From Larkinella punicea (lineage in GTDB: Bacteria > Bacteroidota > Bacteroidia > Cytophagales > Spirosomataceae), in the NCBI RefSeq assembly GCF_003334855.1, contig NZ_QOWE01000039.1, positions 1-50,519 of the forward strand: a stretch of DNA of 50,519 nucleotides. The letters run 5' to 3'. Shown here piece after piece: positions 18,646 through 27,817 of this stretch (position 1 is its first letter; the number at the start of each line of letters is the position of its first letter). The notes beneath the pieces are model-generated. The model did not search any database and was not told the origin of the DNA. It saw only the letters and a program-made list of their open reading frames with translations. Made by a program: the position numbers and the translations under genes.

Positions 18646-18671
18646 AACCCGCCAGTTCTCACGGGCGGGTT
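18646..18671. terminator. Terminator between ispE and the convergent giant gene
   Basis: AACCCGCC (18646-18653) pairs with GGCGGGTT (18664-18671) around a 10-nt loop. The A-run before the left arm gives a T-run on the minus strand, so it serves the giant gene best and may act in both directions. Confidence 0.7.
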
Positions 18672-18697
18672 CTTCACTTTAGCAGTAAGTCGATTCT

Positions 18698-21600
18698 TTA
18701 GCGGCTAATCAGCAAGCGTCTGGTAACAATCTGCTTGGCAGTCTGCAACTGAATTAAGTACAAATTGGCTCCATCCGAACTCAGATCGACGGTTTCGCGC
18801 TCCACTTTGCCCGTGCCAATGGTGGGTTTTTGCCAGATCGAACGACCCATCATGTCCACCACCTGTAAATCCGCCCAGCGATCGGCTTCCACCAAATACC
18901 GGATTTCGACTTTTCCCCGGCTGGGGTTTGGACTGACCGTCAGTTCCATGCTTAACTCGACGCGCTCGTCAATCCCCTGCCGGCTGCCATTGGGGCAATT
19001 CAGAATTTTGGGTGACCATTTCAGGGTGAAATTGCCCCCCGGCACCCGGCCACTGATCGAGTGGTTCTGCCCATCCTTGAGCGAAGCCGGCACCGTAAAG
19101 CTGTAGCCGTGGATTCCGTTGCCCTTGTTGGCATTTTTCAAATCCTGCCGGAAAATATTGGCATCGACCGCGCCTACTACCGTATTCCCATCCAGGAATT
19201 CAAGCGCAATCGGGGTGTTGGGTCGGTTTCGATCCCAAACCCAACCCTGAATGCTGGTGCAATTGACCACATCGAGGTATCCTTCATAATTGCCTGGTCC
19301 GCTGCCGCCACTGGTGGGCGGGGGAGTCGTGCCTCCGCCGGTACCGACCGTCAGGGTGAGGGTGGTGGAAACCGGCGAATTCTGGCTGTCTTTGGCTGAA
19401 TAGGTGAGCGTGAAGGTGCCACTCACGGTCGATGTTCCGGAGATAACCCGGGTTCCGGCATCGAAGTTGACGCCGTTGGGCAGTCCCGTCAGGGTGTAAG
19501 TCAACGGATCGTTTTCGGCATCGGTAAAGGCGGGCAATGCACTGGCCGTGAAGGCGACGCTAATGGTGGCCGACAGGGGTGAGATGCTCGCGGGAGCCAC
19601 CGGAGCCGCATTCGCTGGCGGTGTTCCGCTTCCCGCACAATTGATGATTTTCGGCGAATCTTTCAGGGTAAACTCGGATCCGACCACCCGCGCCCAGATG
19701 GTCTGGTTCTGACCATTTTTGATGCTTTCCGGCATGGGAAAATCAAACCAGTGTATCCCGTTTCCTTTGCCGGCATCCAGCAAGTGCTGTTTGAAAACGT
19801 CGGCAGCAATGGAACCCAGCGACGTACCGCCGACAATCGAAGCACCGACGAAAAACTCGACCGTGACCACCGCATTGCCTTTGGCCCGCTCCCAGGCCCA
19901 ACCCGAAATCGTGCTGCAACTGACCTCCTTCGCCAGATAGCCATCGAAATTACCCGCCGGTGCCGGTGGGGGGGCGGTGCCGCCAGCCGCAACGGTCAGC
20001 GTAATTGTCATGTTTTCGGTTACGTTTCCGTCGTTGGCTGCATACGTCAGCGAGAAGGTTCCCTGCTGGGTGGGCGTTCCGGAAATGACGCGGGTGCCGG
20101 TGTTGAAACCCAGTCCTGATGGCAATCCGGTGAGGGTATAGCTCAGCGGATCGGTATCGGTAAAAGCCGGTAAGGTGGACGAATAGGCGACGTTAACCGT
20201 GGCCGACAGGGGCGAAACCGCCGGGGCTGCCGGAGGAATGTTGACTGGTGGCGTGCCTCCTCCCGGGTTGACGGTCAGCGTCAGCGTGGTCGGAACCGGG
20301 GCATGCTGGCTGTCCTTCGCCGAATACGTCAGCGTGAAAGCCCCCTGCTGCGTCGGCGTTCCGGAAATCACGCGCGTCATGGCATCGAACGACAGGTTGC
20401 CGGGTAAGCCCGTCAGCGTGTAGGTCAGCGCATCGTTCTCGGCATCGGTGAAAACCGGCAGCGCACTGGCCGTGAATCCCACGTTGACCGTAGCCGACAG
20501 GGGCGAAACCGCCGGGGCTACCGGGGCCGCATTGGCGGGTGGGGTTCCCGTTCCCACACACGTAATGGTTTTGGGAGCCCATTTGAGAATGAACTCCGAA
20601 CCGACGACCCGCGCCCAGATTGTGTGCGTCTGGTTGTCCTTGAGCCGTTCCGGCACCACAAAGCTGTAGCCGTGAGCGCCATTGCCTTTGTTGGCATTTT
20701 TCAGATCCTGGCGGTAAATATTGGCCACGGTCTGGTCGATCACCGTTGAAGCGGGCACGGTGGCCCCGTCCAAAAACTCGATGGTGATGGGGGTGTTGGG
20801 TTTATCGCGGTCCCAGATCCAGCCCGAGAACGTCGAGCAATTGACGACATCGAGATAGCCTTCAAAGCTTCCGGTGACTACCGGGGGCGGATTGCCGGTT
20901 CCGGCGGCTACGGCCAGGCTGATGGTCGTGCTTTCGGTGACTTTTCCATCGTTGGCTGCGTAGGTGAGAGGGAAGGTTCCCTGCTGGGTGGGCGTACCGG
21001 AGATGACGCGGGTGCTGGCGTTGAAGCCGAGTCCCGACGGCAATCCGGTGAGGGTATAGCTCAGCGGATCGGTATCGGTGAAGGCGGGCAGGGTCGTCGA
21101 ATAGGCAGCATTGACGGTTGCCGAGAGGGGCGAAACGGTTGGCGCAGCCGGTGGCACGTTGGTCGGCGGGTTGTTGGTTTCGCTGATGATGAGCGAAAAG
21201 ACAAGGCTGGTTTTAGCCCCCGGCTGATCGGTGGCGGTATAGGTGAGGCTAAACGTTCCGGTCGTGGCCGGTGTCCCATTGACGACCCTTGTCGAGGGAT
21301 TGAAGGTCAGGTTTTGGGGCAGTCCCAGGAGTTCGTAGGTCAGGGGTGTGCTTTCGGGGTCGGTGAACGCGGCCAGTGCTGCGGAGGTAAAGGGCGTGTT
21401 TACAAAAGCCGACAAAGACGAAACGGAGGGCGGGATGGGTGGCAGGTTGGCGGGTGGGATTCCGCTACCGGCACAGTTGATGGTTTTGGGAGCCCACTTG
21501 AGGGTAAACCCGGAATTCTGCACCCGCGCCCAAATGGTGTGGTTCGTGCTGGTTTTAACGCTTTCCGGGATCGGGAAGTTGTACCAGTGTTCGCCGTTTC

Positions 21601-24600
21601 CTTTCCCCGCATCTTTCAAATGCTGCTGAAAGACGTTAGCCACGACAGACCCCAGCGGAGTACCGTCGGCAATGGAAGCTCCATCGAAAAATTCGACCGT
21701 AACGGGGGCGTTGGGGTTGGTACGGTCCCAGGCCCAGCCCGAAAGCGTGCTGCAATTGACTTCCTGCGTCAGATACCCATCCAGGTTCGCCGTCGGTATG
21801 GTGGCTGTTCCATTGACCGTCAGTGTTACCAGGGTCGTTACCGCCGGGTGCTGGTTGTCCGTAGCGGAATACGTGAGCGAATAAGTGCCCGTAGCGGTTG
21901 GGGTGCCTGTAATGGTTCGGTTGGCAGCATTGAAATTCAACGTGCCGGGCAAACCCGCCAGCGAGTAAGTCAGCACATCGCCTTCCGGATCGGTAAAAGC
22001 CGTGAGCGCATTGGATGTGTAAAGGACATTCACCGTGGCCGCATTGAGCGAAAGCGTGCCGGGAATCACCGGAGGCTGGTTGCCGGACGGAGCGGCCGAG
22101 GTGGTTACATTGGCCGTGTTGCTGTTGCCTGAACTGTTTGAAGCCGCATCCCGCGCTACCACATAAAAGGCGTAAGCGGTGCTGGGACTCAGTCCCGCAA
22201 CGGCAAAGGTTGTACCCGAGACCAGGTTGGTATTGATTTTTGTCCCACCCTGGTAGACATCATAGCCGGTTACGCCCACATTATCCGACGACGCGTTCCA
22301 GTTCAGTTGCAGTGACGTGGCCGTAATGTTGGAAGCGGCCAGACCGGAGGGGGCCGAAGGATTCTGCGTATCCGGCGTTGAGGGGGCATTGTTGGTTACC
22401 ATAAAAGAGCGCTCGACCGGCTGCGCGTATTTGTACTGACCGTTTCCGTGTTGGGTGGCCCGGATCGTTACCCGGCCAATCCCGCCCGTTAACCGAACCT
22501 GGCCATTTTCGATGACGGCGGGGCCATCGGCCACATACAGGGAAATCGGTAAACCGGACGTGGCCGAAACCGGGGGCCTGAATGTCGGGGCGGTGGGAGC
22601 TTTGTCGCCAATCGGATCAAAGGTGATGGATTGTTGCTGACCCGAACAGTTCAGGTAAACGTATTTGGTGTATGTTGTTGTCAGACCGCCCCCATCGGTA
22701 ACGTCCAGAACCAGGCCGTACCAGTAGCTGGCTTCACCATCACAGTCGCCTTCCGTCAGCGTTACCGTCCCGGTTGGGCCGTTGAAGATAGACACCGAAT
22801 GCCGGTGGTCATTGTGGTAGAGATACACGTTCCACTGGTATTTCAACTGATCCGCCGGTGTCTGGCTGTCCGTCGCCGTCGCATTCAGGTTGATTGTTTG
22901 CGGCAGCGAAATAGAGTTGTAGCCGTCGACACTGGTGGTTTGAATGGTCGGGGGCGTGTTGTTGAGCGAAATAACCGTCTGCGTGGTGTTGCTTTTTCCC
23001 TGCGCATCCGTCACTTTCAGCGAAACATTGTAGGACTTTTGGCCGCCGAAGGTGAAGGTTTTGGCCGGCGGGTTTTTGGTCAGGTTTTTGGAACTGCCAT
23101 CGCCAAAATTCCATTCATAACTCAGATCGGTTCCTTCCGGGTCATACGAATCATTGGCGGAGAAATTTACGACCAATGGACTGTTGCCAAACGTTTTATC
23201 CTGGGTGATGACGGCCGTTGGCGGTTGGTTGGTGGTGAAGGCAAACTGACGAACCAGCGATTTTTCGCCCAGCGTAACGTAGTAAATGTTCCGGTCGTAG
23301 GGGTTGAATGCCATCCCCACAATCCGTTCCGAAAAGGGCGTGACAGTCATTTTCGTGGCCATTTTAAAGAGACTCCCCGCTTCCGGATTTTCGTCGTGGC
23401 CAAATTTGGCACCCGCAATCCAGCCGGTTCCGTAGTCGGCAAAGTAATACGTGTCCTGAAATTCTTTCGGGTAATTTCCTCCGCCTTCGTGCCAGACTCC
23501 TCCGATGATGCAGTTTCCTTCGAGTGGCCGTTTGTCGGCGCTAACGACGGTGTTGCCCTGAATGATTTCCGTGTTCTTATTCTCCCGGTATTGAATCCGG
23601 GGCTTGATGGGGTTGGCCGGTTTGAAAACTTCCGTTTTCCAATAACCGATCCGACCCTGAGCGTGGCCTTCGTAGTAGGGCCAGCCGAAATTCTGGCCTG
23701 GTGCCGACACCACATTCAACTCTTCCCAGGACGAAAAGCCCACGTCACCGACGTAGAGAACACCCGGATTTCCGCTGGATGGATCAGGATTGCCCGTATT
23801 GGGCCGTACCGACATTTTAAAGGCTTGCCGGAAACCGAGCGCATACACCCGGTTCTGGGCCAGTTTCAGGTCCGAACCGGCGCCTTTGTAGAAGGGGTTT
23901 GAAGGGTAACCTTCTCCGTTTTCCGGATTGATTCGCAGGATTTTACCGCAAAGTGAAAACAGGGCTTGCGAGCGATACGCTCCGATGTTTTCCGTAATTC
24001 GATCCGGGCTATAGGTGTTACAGCCGCCGTATCCGTCCGACGGAATGGTTTTAATGATTTTTCGGTCGATGGCCTGTAGGTACCAGGTCGTATTGTTACA
24101 GCCGATGTCGACCTCCACAAAGCTGGCGGCATCGCCCGTGCCCAGCAGAATACTGCCATCGGTTCCGGTGGTTAGCCCACCGCCGGCGTGTGAAGCGGTA
24201 ACCACCGGAATCCCGTCCTCCAGGGTTTCGCCAATCAGGATTTTCCGGCTGGCCGGATCGACCTTGTACTCATTGTTGGGATTGACCGTATACCGAACCA
24301 GCCGACCAATGGTCGCGACATTATCGGTTGACTGGTTGGCTTGATAACCCGGCTTGCCGACATTATCATACCAGTATATATCGACGGTATAGTAAACGAA
24401 AAACCGGCCATTCGTCAAAAAGTCGCGGTCCAGCGTAAATCCCAGCAGGCCGTGGTCGCCATATCCGGCCACTTCTTCCTGAATATCCAGAATAACCGTG
24501 GCCTTGGTCTCGCCCCTTTTGATCCGGTAAACCAGTCCATACCGGCACGCAACATACAGGTTGCCGGCTTTATCGAAGACCAAATTGGTGGCGGCTTTGA

Positions 24601-24748
24601 AACTGACAGCGGGATTCGGAGCGGGGGTAACGGAGTTAATGTAATCCTTGTCTTCCATGTTTATTCCCACTTGCCCATACCCGATCAGCGACAGGAATAC
24701 AGACAATATCAGAGCAGCACAGGTACGTGAAGTAAAGGAGTTGAGCAT
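18698..24748 (-). CDS. Giant T9SS-secreted surface protein, paralogue of 10623-17486 (2016 aa)
   Basis: It has the same plan as its neighbour: signal peptide (about 1-26), GSDH/PQQ-type propeller (about 40-480; SHAGGGLTTGTDGSILLGTG, GDVGFSSWEELNVV), PKD domain near 520-600 (YEWNFGDGSSK), a beta region, FN3 near 790-870, six He_PIG repeats, four GW repeats (starting near 996, 1303, 1606 and 1828) and a type A T9SS sorting domain (from LTVSPNPSRG). Its C-terminal repeat pair is nearly identical in DNA to the neighbour's. Repeat numbers differ (6 and 4 against 8 and 5), so units have been gained or lost since duplication. It is probably a secreted or cell-surface carbohydrate-active or adhesive protein; the substrate is not evident. 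Confidence 0.85.
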   Translation of the reverse strand: MLNSFTSRTCAALILSVFLSLIGYGQVGINMEDKDYINSVTPAPNPAVSFKAATNLVFDKAGNLYVACRYGLVYRIKRGETKATVILDIQEEVAGYGDHGLLGFTLDRDFLTNGRFFVYYTVDIYWYDNVGKPGYQANQSTDNVATIGRLVRYTVNPNNEYKVDPASRKILIGETLEDGIPVVTASHAGGGLTTGTDGSILLGTGDAASFVEVDIGCNNTTWYLQAIDRKIIKTIPSDGYGGCNTYSPDRITENIGAYRSQALFSLCGKILRINPENGEGYPSNPFYKGAGSDLKLAQNRVYALGFRQAFKMSVRPNTGNPDPSSGNPGVLYVGDVGFSSWEELNVVSAPGQNFGWPYYEGHAQGRIGYWKTEVFKPANPIKPRIQYRENKNTEIIQGNTVVSADKRPLEGNCIIGGVWHEGGGNYPKEFQDTYYFADYGTGWIAGAKFGHDENPEAGSLFKMATKMTVTPFSERIVGMAFNPYDRNIYYVTLGEKSLVRQFAFTTNQPPTAVITQDKTFGNSPLVVNFSANDSYDPEGTDLSYEWNFGDGSSKNLTKNPPAKTFTFGGQKSYNVSLKVTDAQGKSNTTQTVISLNNTPPTIQTTSVDGYNSISLPQTINLNATATDSQTPADQLKYQWNVYLYHNDHRHSVSIFNGPTGTVTLTEGDCDGEASYWYGLVLDVTDGGGLTTTYTKYVYLNCSGQQQSITFDPIGDKAPTAPTFRPPVSATSGLPISLYVADGPAVIENGQVRLTGGIGRVTIRATQHGNGQYKYAQPVERSFMVTNNAPSTPDTQNPSAPSGLAASNITATSLQLNWNASSDNVGVTGYDVYQGGTKINTNLVSGTTFAVAGLSPSTAYAFYVVARDAASNSSGNSNTANVTTSAAPSGNQPPVIPGTLSLNAATVNVLYTSNALTAFTDPEGDVLTYSLAGLPGTLNFNAANRTITGTPTATGTYSLTYSATDNQHPAVTTLVTLTVNGTATIPTANLDGYLTQEVNCSTLSGWAWDRTNPNAPVTVEFFDGASIADGTPLGSVVANVFQQHLKDAGKGNGEHWYNFPIPESVKTSTNHTIWARVQNSGFTLKWAPKTINCAGSGIPPANLPPIPPSVSSLSAFVNTPFTSAALAAFTDPESTPLTYELLGLPQNLTFNPSTRVVNGTPATTGTFSLTYTATDQPGAKTSLVFSLIISETNNPPTNVPPAAPTVSPLSATVNAAYSTTLPAFTDTDPLSYTLTGLPSGLGFNASTRVISGTPTQQGTFPLTYAANDGKVTESTTISLAVAAGTGNPPPVVTGSFEGYLDVVNCSTFSGWIWDRDKPNTPITIEFLDGATVPASTVIDQTVANIYRQDLKNANKGNGAHGYSFVVPERLKDNQTHTIWARVVGSEFILKWAPKTITCVGTGTPPANAAPVAPAVSPLSATVNVGFTASALPVFTDAENDALTYTLTGLPGNLSFDAMTRVISGTPTQQGAFTLTYSAKDSQHAPVPTTLTLTVNPGGGTPPVNIPPAAPAVSPLSATVNVAYSSTLPAFTDTDPLSYTLTGLPSGLGFNTGTRVISGTPTQQGTFSLTYAANDGNVTENMTITLTVAAGGTAPPPAPAGNFDGYLAKEVSCSTISGWAWERAKGNAVVTVEFFVGASIVGGTSLGSIAADVFKQHLLDAGKGNGIHWFDFPMPESIKNGQNQTIWARVVGSEFTLKDSPKIINCAGSGTPPANAAPVAPASISPLSATISVAFTASALPAFTDAENDPLTYTLTGLPNGVNFDAGTRVISGTSTVSGTFTLTYSAKDSQNSPVSTTLTLTVGTGGGTTPPPTSGGSGPGNYEGYLDVVNCTSIQGWVWDRNRPNTPIALEFLDGNTVVGAVDANIFRQDLKNANKGNGIHGYSFTVPASLKDGQNHSISGRVPGGNFTLKWSPKILNCPNGSRQGIDERVELSMELTVSPNPSRGKVEIRYLVEADRWADLQVVDMMGRSIWQKPTIGTGKVERETVDLSSDGANLYLIQLQTAKQIVTRRLLISR
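19003..19611. repeat. About 609-bp near-identical direct repeat, copy 2
   Basis: Partner of 10925-11533 at offset 8078, in the same orientation. The pair brackets ispE, so homologous recombination between the copies would delete about 8.1 kb including that gene, which should select against loss. Confidence 0.8.
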
Positions 24749-25144
24749 AGAAAGATGAGTTAATAAATACCAATAGGCACCTCAGCCAGAAAGCAGGACA
24801 AATAGAAGAATCTTAATATTTTGGAAAGATAGCTAACAAAAATTGGGCCGCAAAACTTGAAGTTACTTTAACTTAGTATCCGGTTATCCATAATCACCTC
24901 AATATAATCATGTTTTAAGCTGAAATTGACTGCGTTAATGGATTTTATAAAGATAAAATATGGTTTTTTCGTGAGCTGTCAAGCGATTTAATGGCAGTGC
25001 AGTAACATGCTTTAAATTGGGTAGTAAAGGACTTTATCCATCCCGAATCGTGTTGTATTTTTACGAACTGCCAAACTCGCCAAACCATTTTTGGCCGGTT
25101 TGCGTTTGGCAAACAAACCTTAAAAACCGTGGTGGTGTCGCCCG
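24749..25144. other. Divergent intergenic region
   Basis: 396 nt, AT-rich. It holds the minus-strand promoter at 24824-24855 and a weaker plus-strand candidate at 25033-25063 (TTTA, 19 nt, TATTTTTA) for the cox3-like gene. No gene or repeat is seen in between. Confidence 0.4.
24824..24855 (-). promoter_or_regulatory. Bacteroidota-type promoter of the 2016-aa surface protein gene
   Basis: On the minus strand TTTTG (24855-24851) is followed after exactly 19 nt by TATCTTTC (24831-24824), one base off TAnnTTTG. The predicted leader is about 70 nt. Confidence 0.6.
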
Positions 25145-25750
25145 ATGGAAACCCGTCGCCAGAATAACTTTATGACGCGTCGCCGGGAGCCCAAGCGCTT
25201 CATGCTGTGGCTGTGCATTGCCGCCAGTGTTTTCAGTTTTACCGTCCTGCTGCTGGCTTACATCGCCCGCAAAGTCAGTTCCGACTGGCGTGATGTTCCC
25301 CTGCCAACGGTTTTTCTGGCCAGCACGGGCGTTATTCTGGCCAGTAGTCTGACGTTGCACATTGCCAACGGTGCTTTTCGACACGAGCGGTTTACGCAAT
25401 ACCGGCTGTATCTGGGTACGACGCTTTTTCTGGGCACCCTGTTCGTGGTGCTGCAGGTGCTGGGCTGGCGGGAATTGATGCTGAAGGGCGTTTATCTGCA
25501 AACTACCCCATCCGGCAGCTTCCTGTTTGTGTTGTCCGGGCTGCATCTGCTGCACATTGTGGTGGGCTTAATTTTTCTGTCCATTGCGTTTGCCGAAGCG
25601 ATGCGCCGAATCCCGTATGTCGAAGCCTTTGTCTACAGTGTTAATCCACCCAACCTGCTAAAAATCAGGTTGTTTACGCTGTTCTGGCATTTTGTGGATG
25701 TGCTGTGGCTGTGCCTTTTCCTGTTTTTACTCTATCACCACGGTGTATAA
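25145..25750 (+). CDS. Heme-copper (cytochrome c) oxidase subunit III-like protein
   Basis: A five-helix membrane protein of 201 aa with subunit III hallmarks: a basic N-terminus, then TM helices with LTLHIANGAFR, a TTPSGSFLFVLSGLHLLHIVVGL segment with the conserved histidines, and a final FWHFVDVLWL helix. Subunit III supports proton-pumping terminal oxidases in the inner membrane. No other oxidase subunits are nearby, so this is an orphan copy; it may serve an oxidase encoded elsewhere. A possible promoter lies at 25033-25063. The AraC gene starts 15 nt after its stop. Confidence 0.8.
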   Translation: METRRQNNFMTRRREPKRFMLWLCIAASVFSFTVLLLAYIARKVSSDWRDVPLPTVFLASTGVILASSLTLHIANGAFRHERFTQYRLYLGTTLFLGTLFVVLQVLGWRELMLKGVYLQTTPSGSFLFVLSGLHLLHIVVGLIFLSIAFAEAMRRIPYVEAFVYSVNPPNLLKIRLFTLFWHFVDVLWLCLFLFLLYHHGV

Positions 25751-25765
25751 ATCTGAAACCGGTAC

Positions 25766-26584
25766 ATGAAGTTCGAACGAATCCAGCCGCCAGCCTGCCT
25801 CAAAGACTATGTCCGGTACTTCTGGATTCTGGAAAGCAGCGATACCGATCGGGCTCCGAAAACCTTCCTGCCGCTGGCCGACGGCTGTCCGGGTCTGCTG
25901 TTTCAGGAACCCGACCGGGGCACTTTTTACGGCCCGATGCAGCAGAAGTTACCCGGTATTTTTGTCTACGGCCAAACCGTCAATACCATCGAGCTGTATT
26001 CGGTGGGCAACGTGCGGATGATCGGCGTCTATTTCCGTCCCGATGCGCTGAACTCCATTTTCGGGCTCAATGCCAGCGAGTATACCGATACCTGCCTGGA
26101 TCTGAATGCGTGGGCCGAAGAGCAGGGCGTTTCTTTGCTGGAACAACTGGTCGCCATCCGTTCGGCGGTGGGTAAAATCGAGCGGTTGTCGGCCTATCTG
26201 GTTGACCAGATCAAACGGAATACGGCTCGTCCGGATGCCTTGATTCCGTATGCCGTGGCCCGGATCATCCAGTCGAAAGGAACGGTTTCGCTGAAAGAAC
26301 TGCAAAAAACCGCCCACCTCTCGGAGCGGAGTTTCGAACGAAAGTTCAACCAGCGCGTGGGGATTTCGCCAAAAGTTTTTTCCCGGATATGCCGGTTTCA
26401 GGCTTCCCTGAGTCAATTTCGGGCCGATGACTTCAACCGGCTTTCTGACATCGCCTTCGATAATTTATATGCCGACCAATCGCATTTCATCCGGTCCTTC
26501 AAGGAATTTTCCGGTTTTGCTCCTAATCAGTTCCAAAAGCGGTCGCTCGAATTAGTCGAAAACTTCCCCCAGTTGATTCACTAG
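25766..26584 (+). CDS. AraC-family transcriptional regulator (272 aa)
   Basis: An N-terminal ~150-residue sensing domain of the type that opens ACLKDYVRYFWILES is followed by a C-terminal AraC double helix-turn-helix (about 165-265; GTVSLKELQKTAHLSERSFE, then DIAFDNLYADQSHFIRSFKEF). It probably binds DNA as a dimer and responds to a small molecule; the ligand is unknown. It lies just downstream of the cox3-like gene and 67 nt before the NmrA-like oxidoreductase, the likely regulatory target. Confidence 0.85.
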   Translation: MKFERIQPPACLKDYVRYFWILESSDTDRAPKTFLPLADGCPGLLFQEPDRGTFYGPMQQKLPGIFVYGQTVNTIELYSVGNVRMIGVYFRPDALNSIFGLNASEYTDTCLDLNAWAEEQGVSLLEQLVAIRSAVGKIERLSAYLVDQIKRNTARPDALIPYAVARIIQSKGTVSLKELQKTAHLSERSFERKFNQRVGISPKVFSRICRFQASLSQFRADDFNRLSDIAFDNLYADQSHFIRSFKEFSGFAPNQFQKRSLELVENFPQLIH

Positions 26585-26651
26585 CCCGCTGTCGGTTTTG
26601 TTCTATTTTTTGCTGGCCAGCCGCCCTAGCTTTGTCGAAAAAAAGACCAAA

Positions 26652-27497
26652 ATGATGAGCAAAGACATTGAAAATCCAGCTCAGAAAACGCTGGTATTGG
26701 GTGGTACAGGCAAGACCGGCAGCCGGGTTGTCCAACGATTAACGGAACGCGGCTGGCCGGTTCGCATCGGGTCGCGCTCGGCGACCCCCGCCTTCGACTG
26801 GCTGGATGAAGCCACCTGGGGGCCGGTTCTTCAGGGCGTCGGTGCGGTTTACATCACATTTCAGCCCGATCTGGCTGTTCCGGGGGCGGTTGCCAGCATT
26901 CAATCGTTTGTCAAAACGGCCGTGGAAACCGGCGTTCGGAAACTCGTGTTGCTGTCGGGGCGCGGTGAACCGGAAGCCGAAGCCTGTGAGCAGATCGTGA
27001 TGAACGCCGGGGTTGACTGGACGATTCTGCGGGCTAGCTGGTTCAACCAGAATTTCAGCGAAAGCTACCTGCTGGAGCCGATTCTGGCGGGTTATGTCAC
27101 CCTCCCGGTTGGTAACGTAGCAGAACCGTTCATTGATGTGGACGACATTGCGGAAGTGGCCGTTGCCGCTCTGACGGAAAATGGGCATACCGGCCAACTC
27201 TACGAACTGACCGGCCCCCGGTTGCTGACGTTTAAAGAAGCAGTTGGAGAAATTGCCCGGACAACGGGCCGATCCATTCAGTATGCGCCTGTTTCGATGA
27301 GCGCGTATGCGGCCATGCTCCAAGAATACGGTATTCCGGAAGCGTTTGTGGCGCTGCTGACCTATTTATTCACCGAAGTGCTGGACGGCCGGAATGCCAG
27401 TCTGGCCGATGGCGTCGAGCGGGCGCTGGGTCGGAATCCTACCGATTTTGCGGAATACGTCCGAAAGACCGCAATCACCGGTGTCTGGAATCAATAA
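26652..27497 (+). CDS. NmrA-like NAD(P)-binding oxidoreductase/sensor (281 aa)
   Basis: An atypical short-chain dehydrogenase (NmrA/NAD(P)H-binding) with the Rossmann motif TLVLGGTGKTGSRVVQRL near the N-terminus and a later RKLVLLSGRGEPEAE strand. The usual Tyr-x3-Lys catalytic pair is not evident, as in family members that act as redox sensors or quinone reductases. ATG 26652 (or 26655) directly precedes the Rossmann strand; the longer frame from 26598 would add an unlikely hydrophobic lead. It is probably co-regulated with the AraC gene upstream. Confidence 0.8.
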   Translation: MMSKDIENPAQKTLVLGGTGKTGSRVVQRLTERGWPVRIGSRSATPAFDWLDEATWGPVLQGVGAVYITFQPDLAVPGAVASIQSFVKTAVETGVRKLVLLSGRGEPEAEACEQIVMNAGVDWTILRASWFNQNFSESYLLEPILAGYVTLPVGNVAEPFIDVDDIAEVAVAALTENGHTGQLYELTGPRLLTFKEAVGEIARTTGRSIQYAPVSMSAYAAMLQEYGIPEAFVALLTYLFTEVLDGRNASLADGVERALGRNPTDFAEYVRKTAITGVWNQ

Positions 27498-27568
27498 AGT
27501 CGTCATGAACTTAAAGCTTCATAGAATTCCAGGCCCTATGACTGATTTCCAGGAACGGGGCCATTTAT

Positions 27569-27735
27569 CCCGTAGGGATTGTACAGCGAAGCGTCGGTAG
27601 CAGATTAGGTTATTCCATGATTCATGTGCCGTCAGGTACACAATAATTTGCAGCTTGGTCGAGTACCTGATGGCACGCGCGGGTGATTCATGATTTGGGT
27701 TGTACCGACGCTGCGCTGTTGAACCCCTGATGGGG
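27569..27735. repeat. Long imperfect inverted repeat (intergenic element)
   Basis: The arms 27569-27639 and 27663-27735 are imperfect reverse complements: 27583-27599 matches 27703-27719 at 16 of 17 positions, and 27629-27639 matches 27663-27673 at 10 of 11. It fills the space between the NmrA-like gene and the YceI terminator and contains no credible ORF. It resembles the dispersed extragenic palindromes common in this phylum, but its family is not identified. Confidence 0.6.
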
Positions 27736-27737
27736 TT

Positions 27738-27784
27738 AAAAAGCACCCTGACAGGGTCTTTCGACCGCTGTCAGGGTGCTTTTT
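27738..27784. terminator. Strong bidirectional terminator upstream of the yceI stop
   Basis: A stem of about 17 bp (27738-27754 with 27768-27784, including GCACCCTGACAG / CTGTCAGGGTGC) is flanked by A- and T-runs. It ends the minus-strand YceI operon and probably also plus-strand transcription. Confidence 0.85.
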
Positions 27785-27817
27785 AAGTAGAAAAAATCTT
27801 TCAACGGAACCGCAGCA

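Noticed and set aside
18765-24730. Long plus-strand frames (up to 423 codons)
   Set aside because: They are antisense shadows of the second giant gene in GC-rich repeated sequence.
10623-24748. Regularly spaced repeats as a possible CRISPR array
   Set aside because: The repeats are 250-300 bp coding modules in frame, not short repeats with unique spacers.
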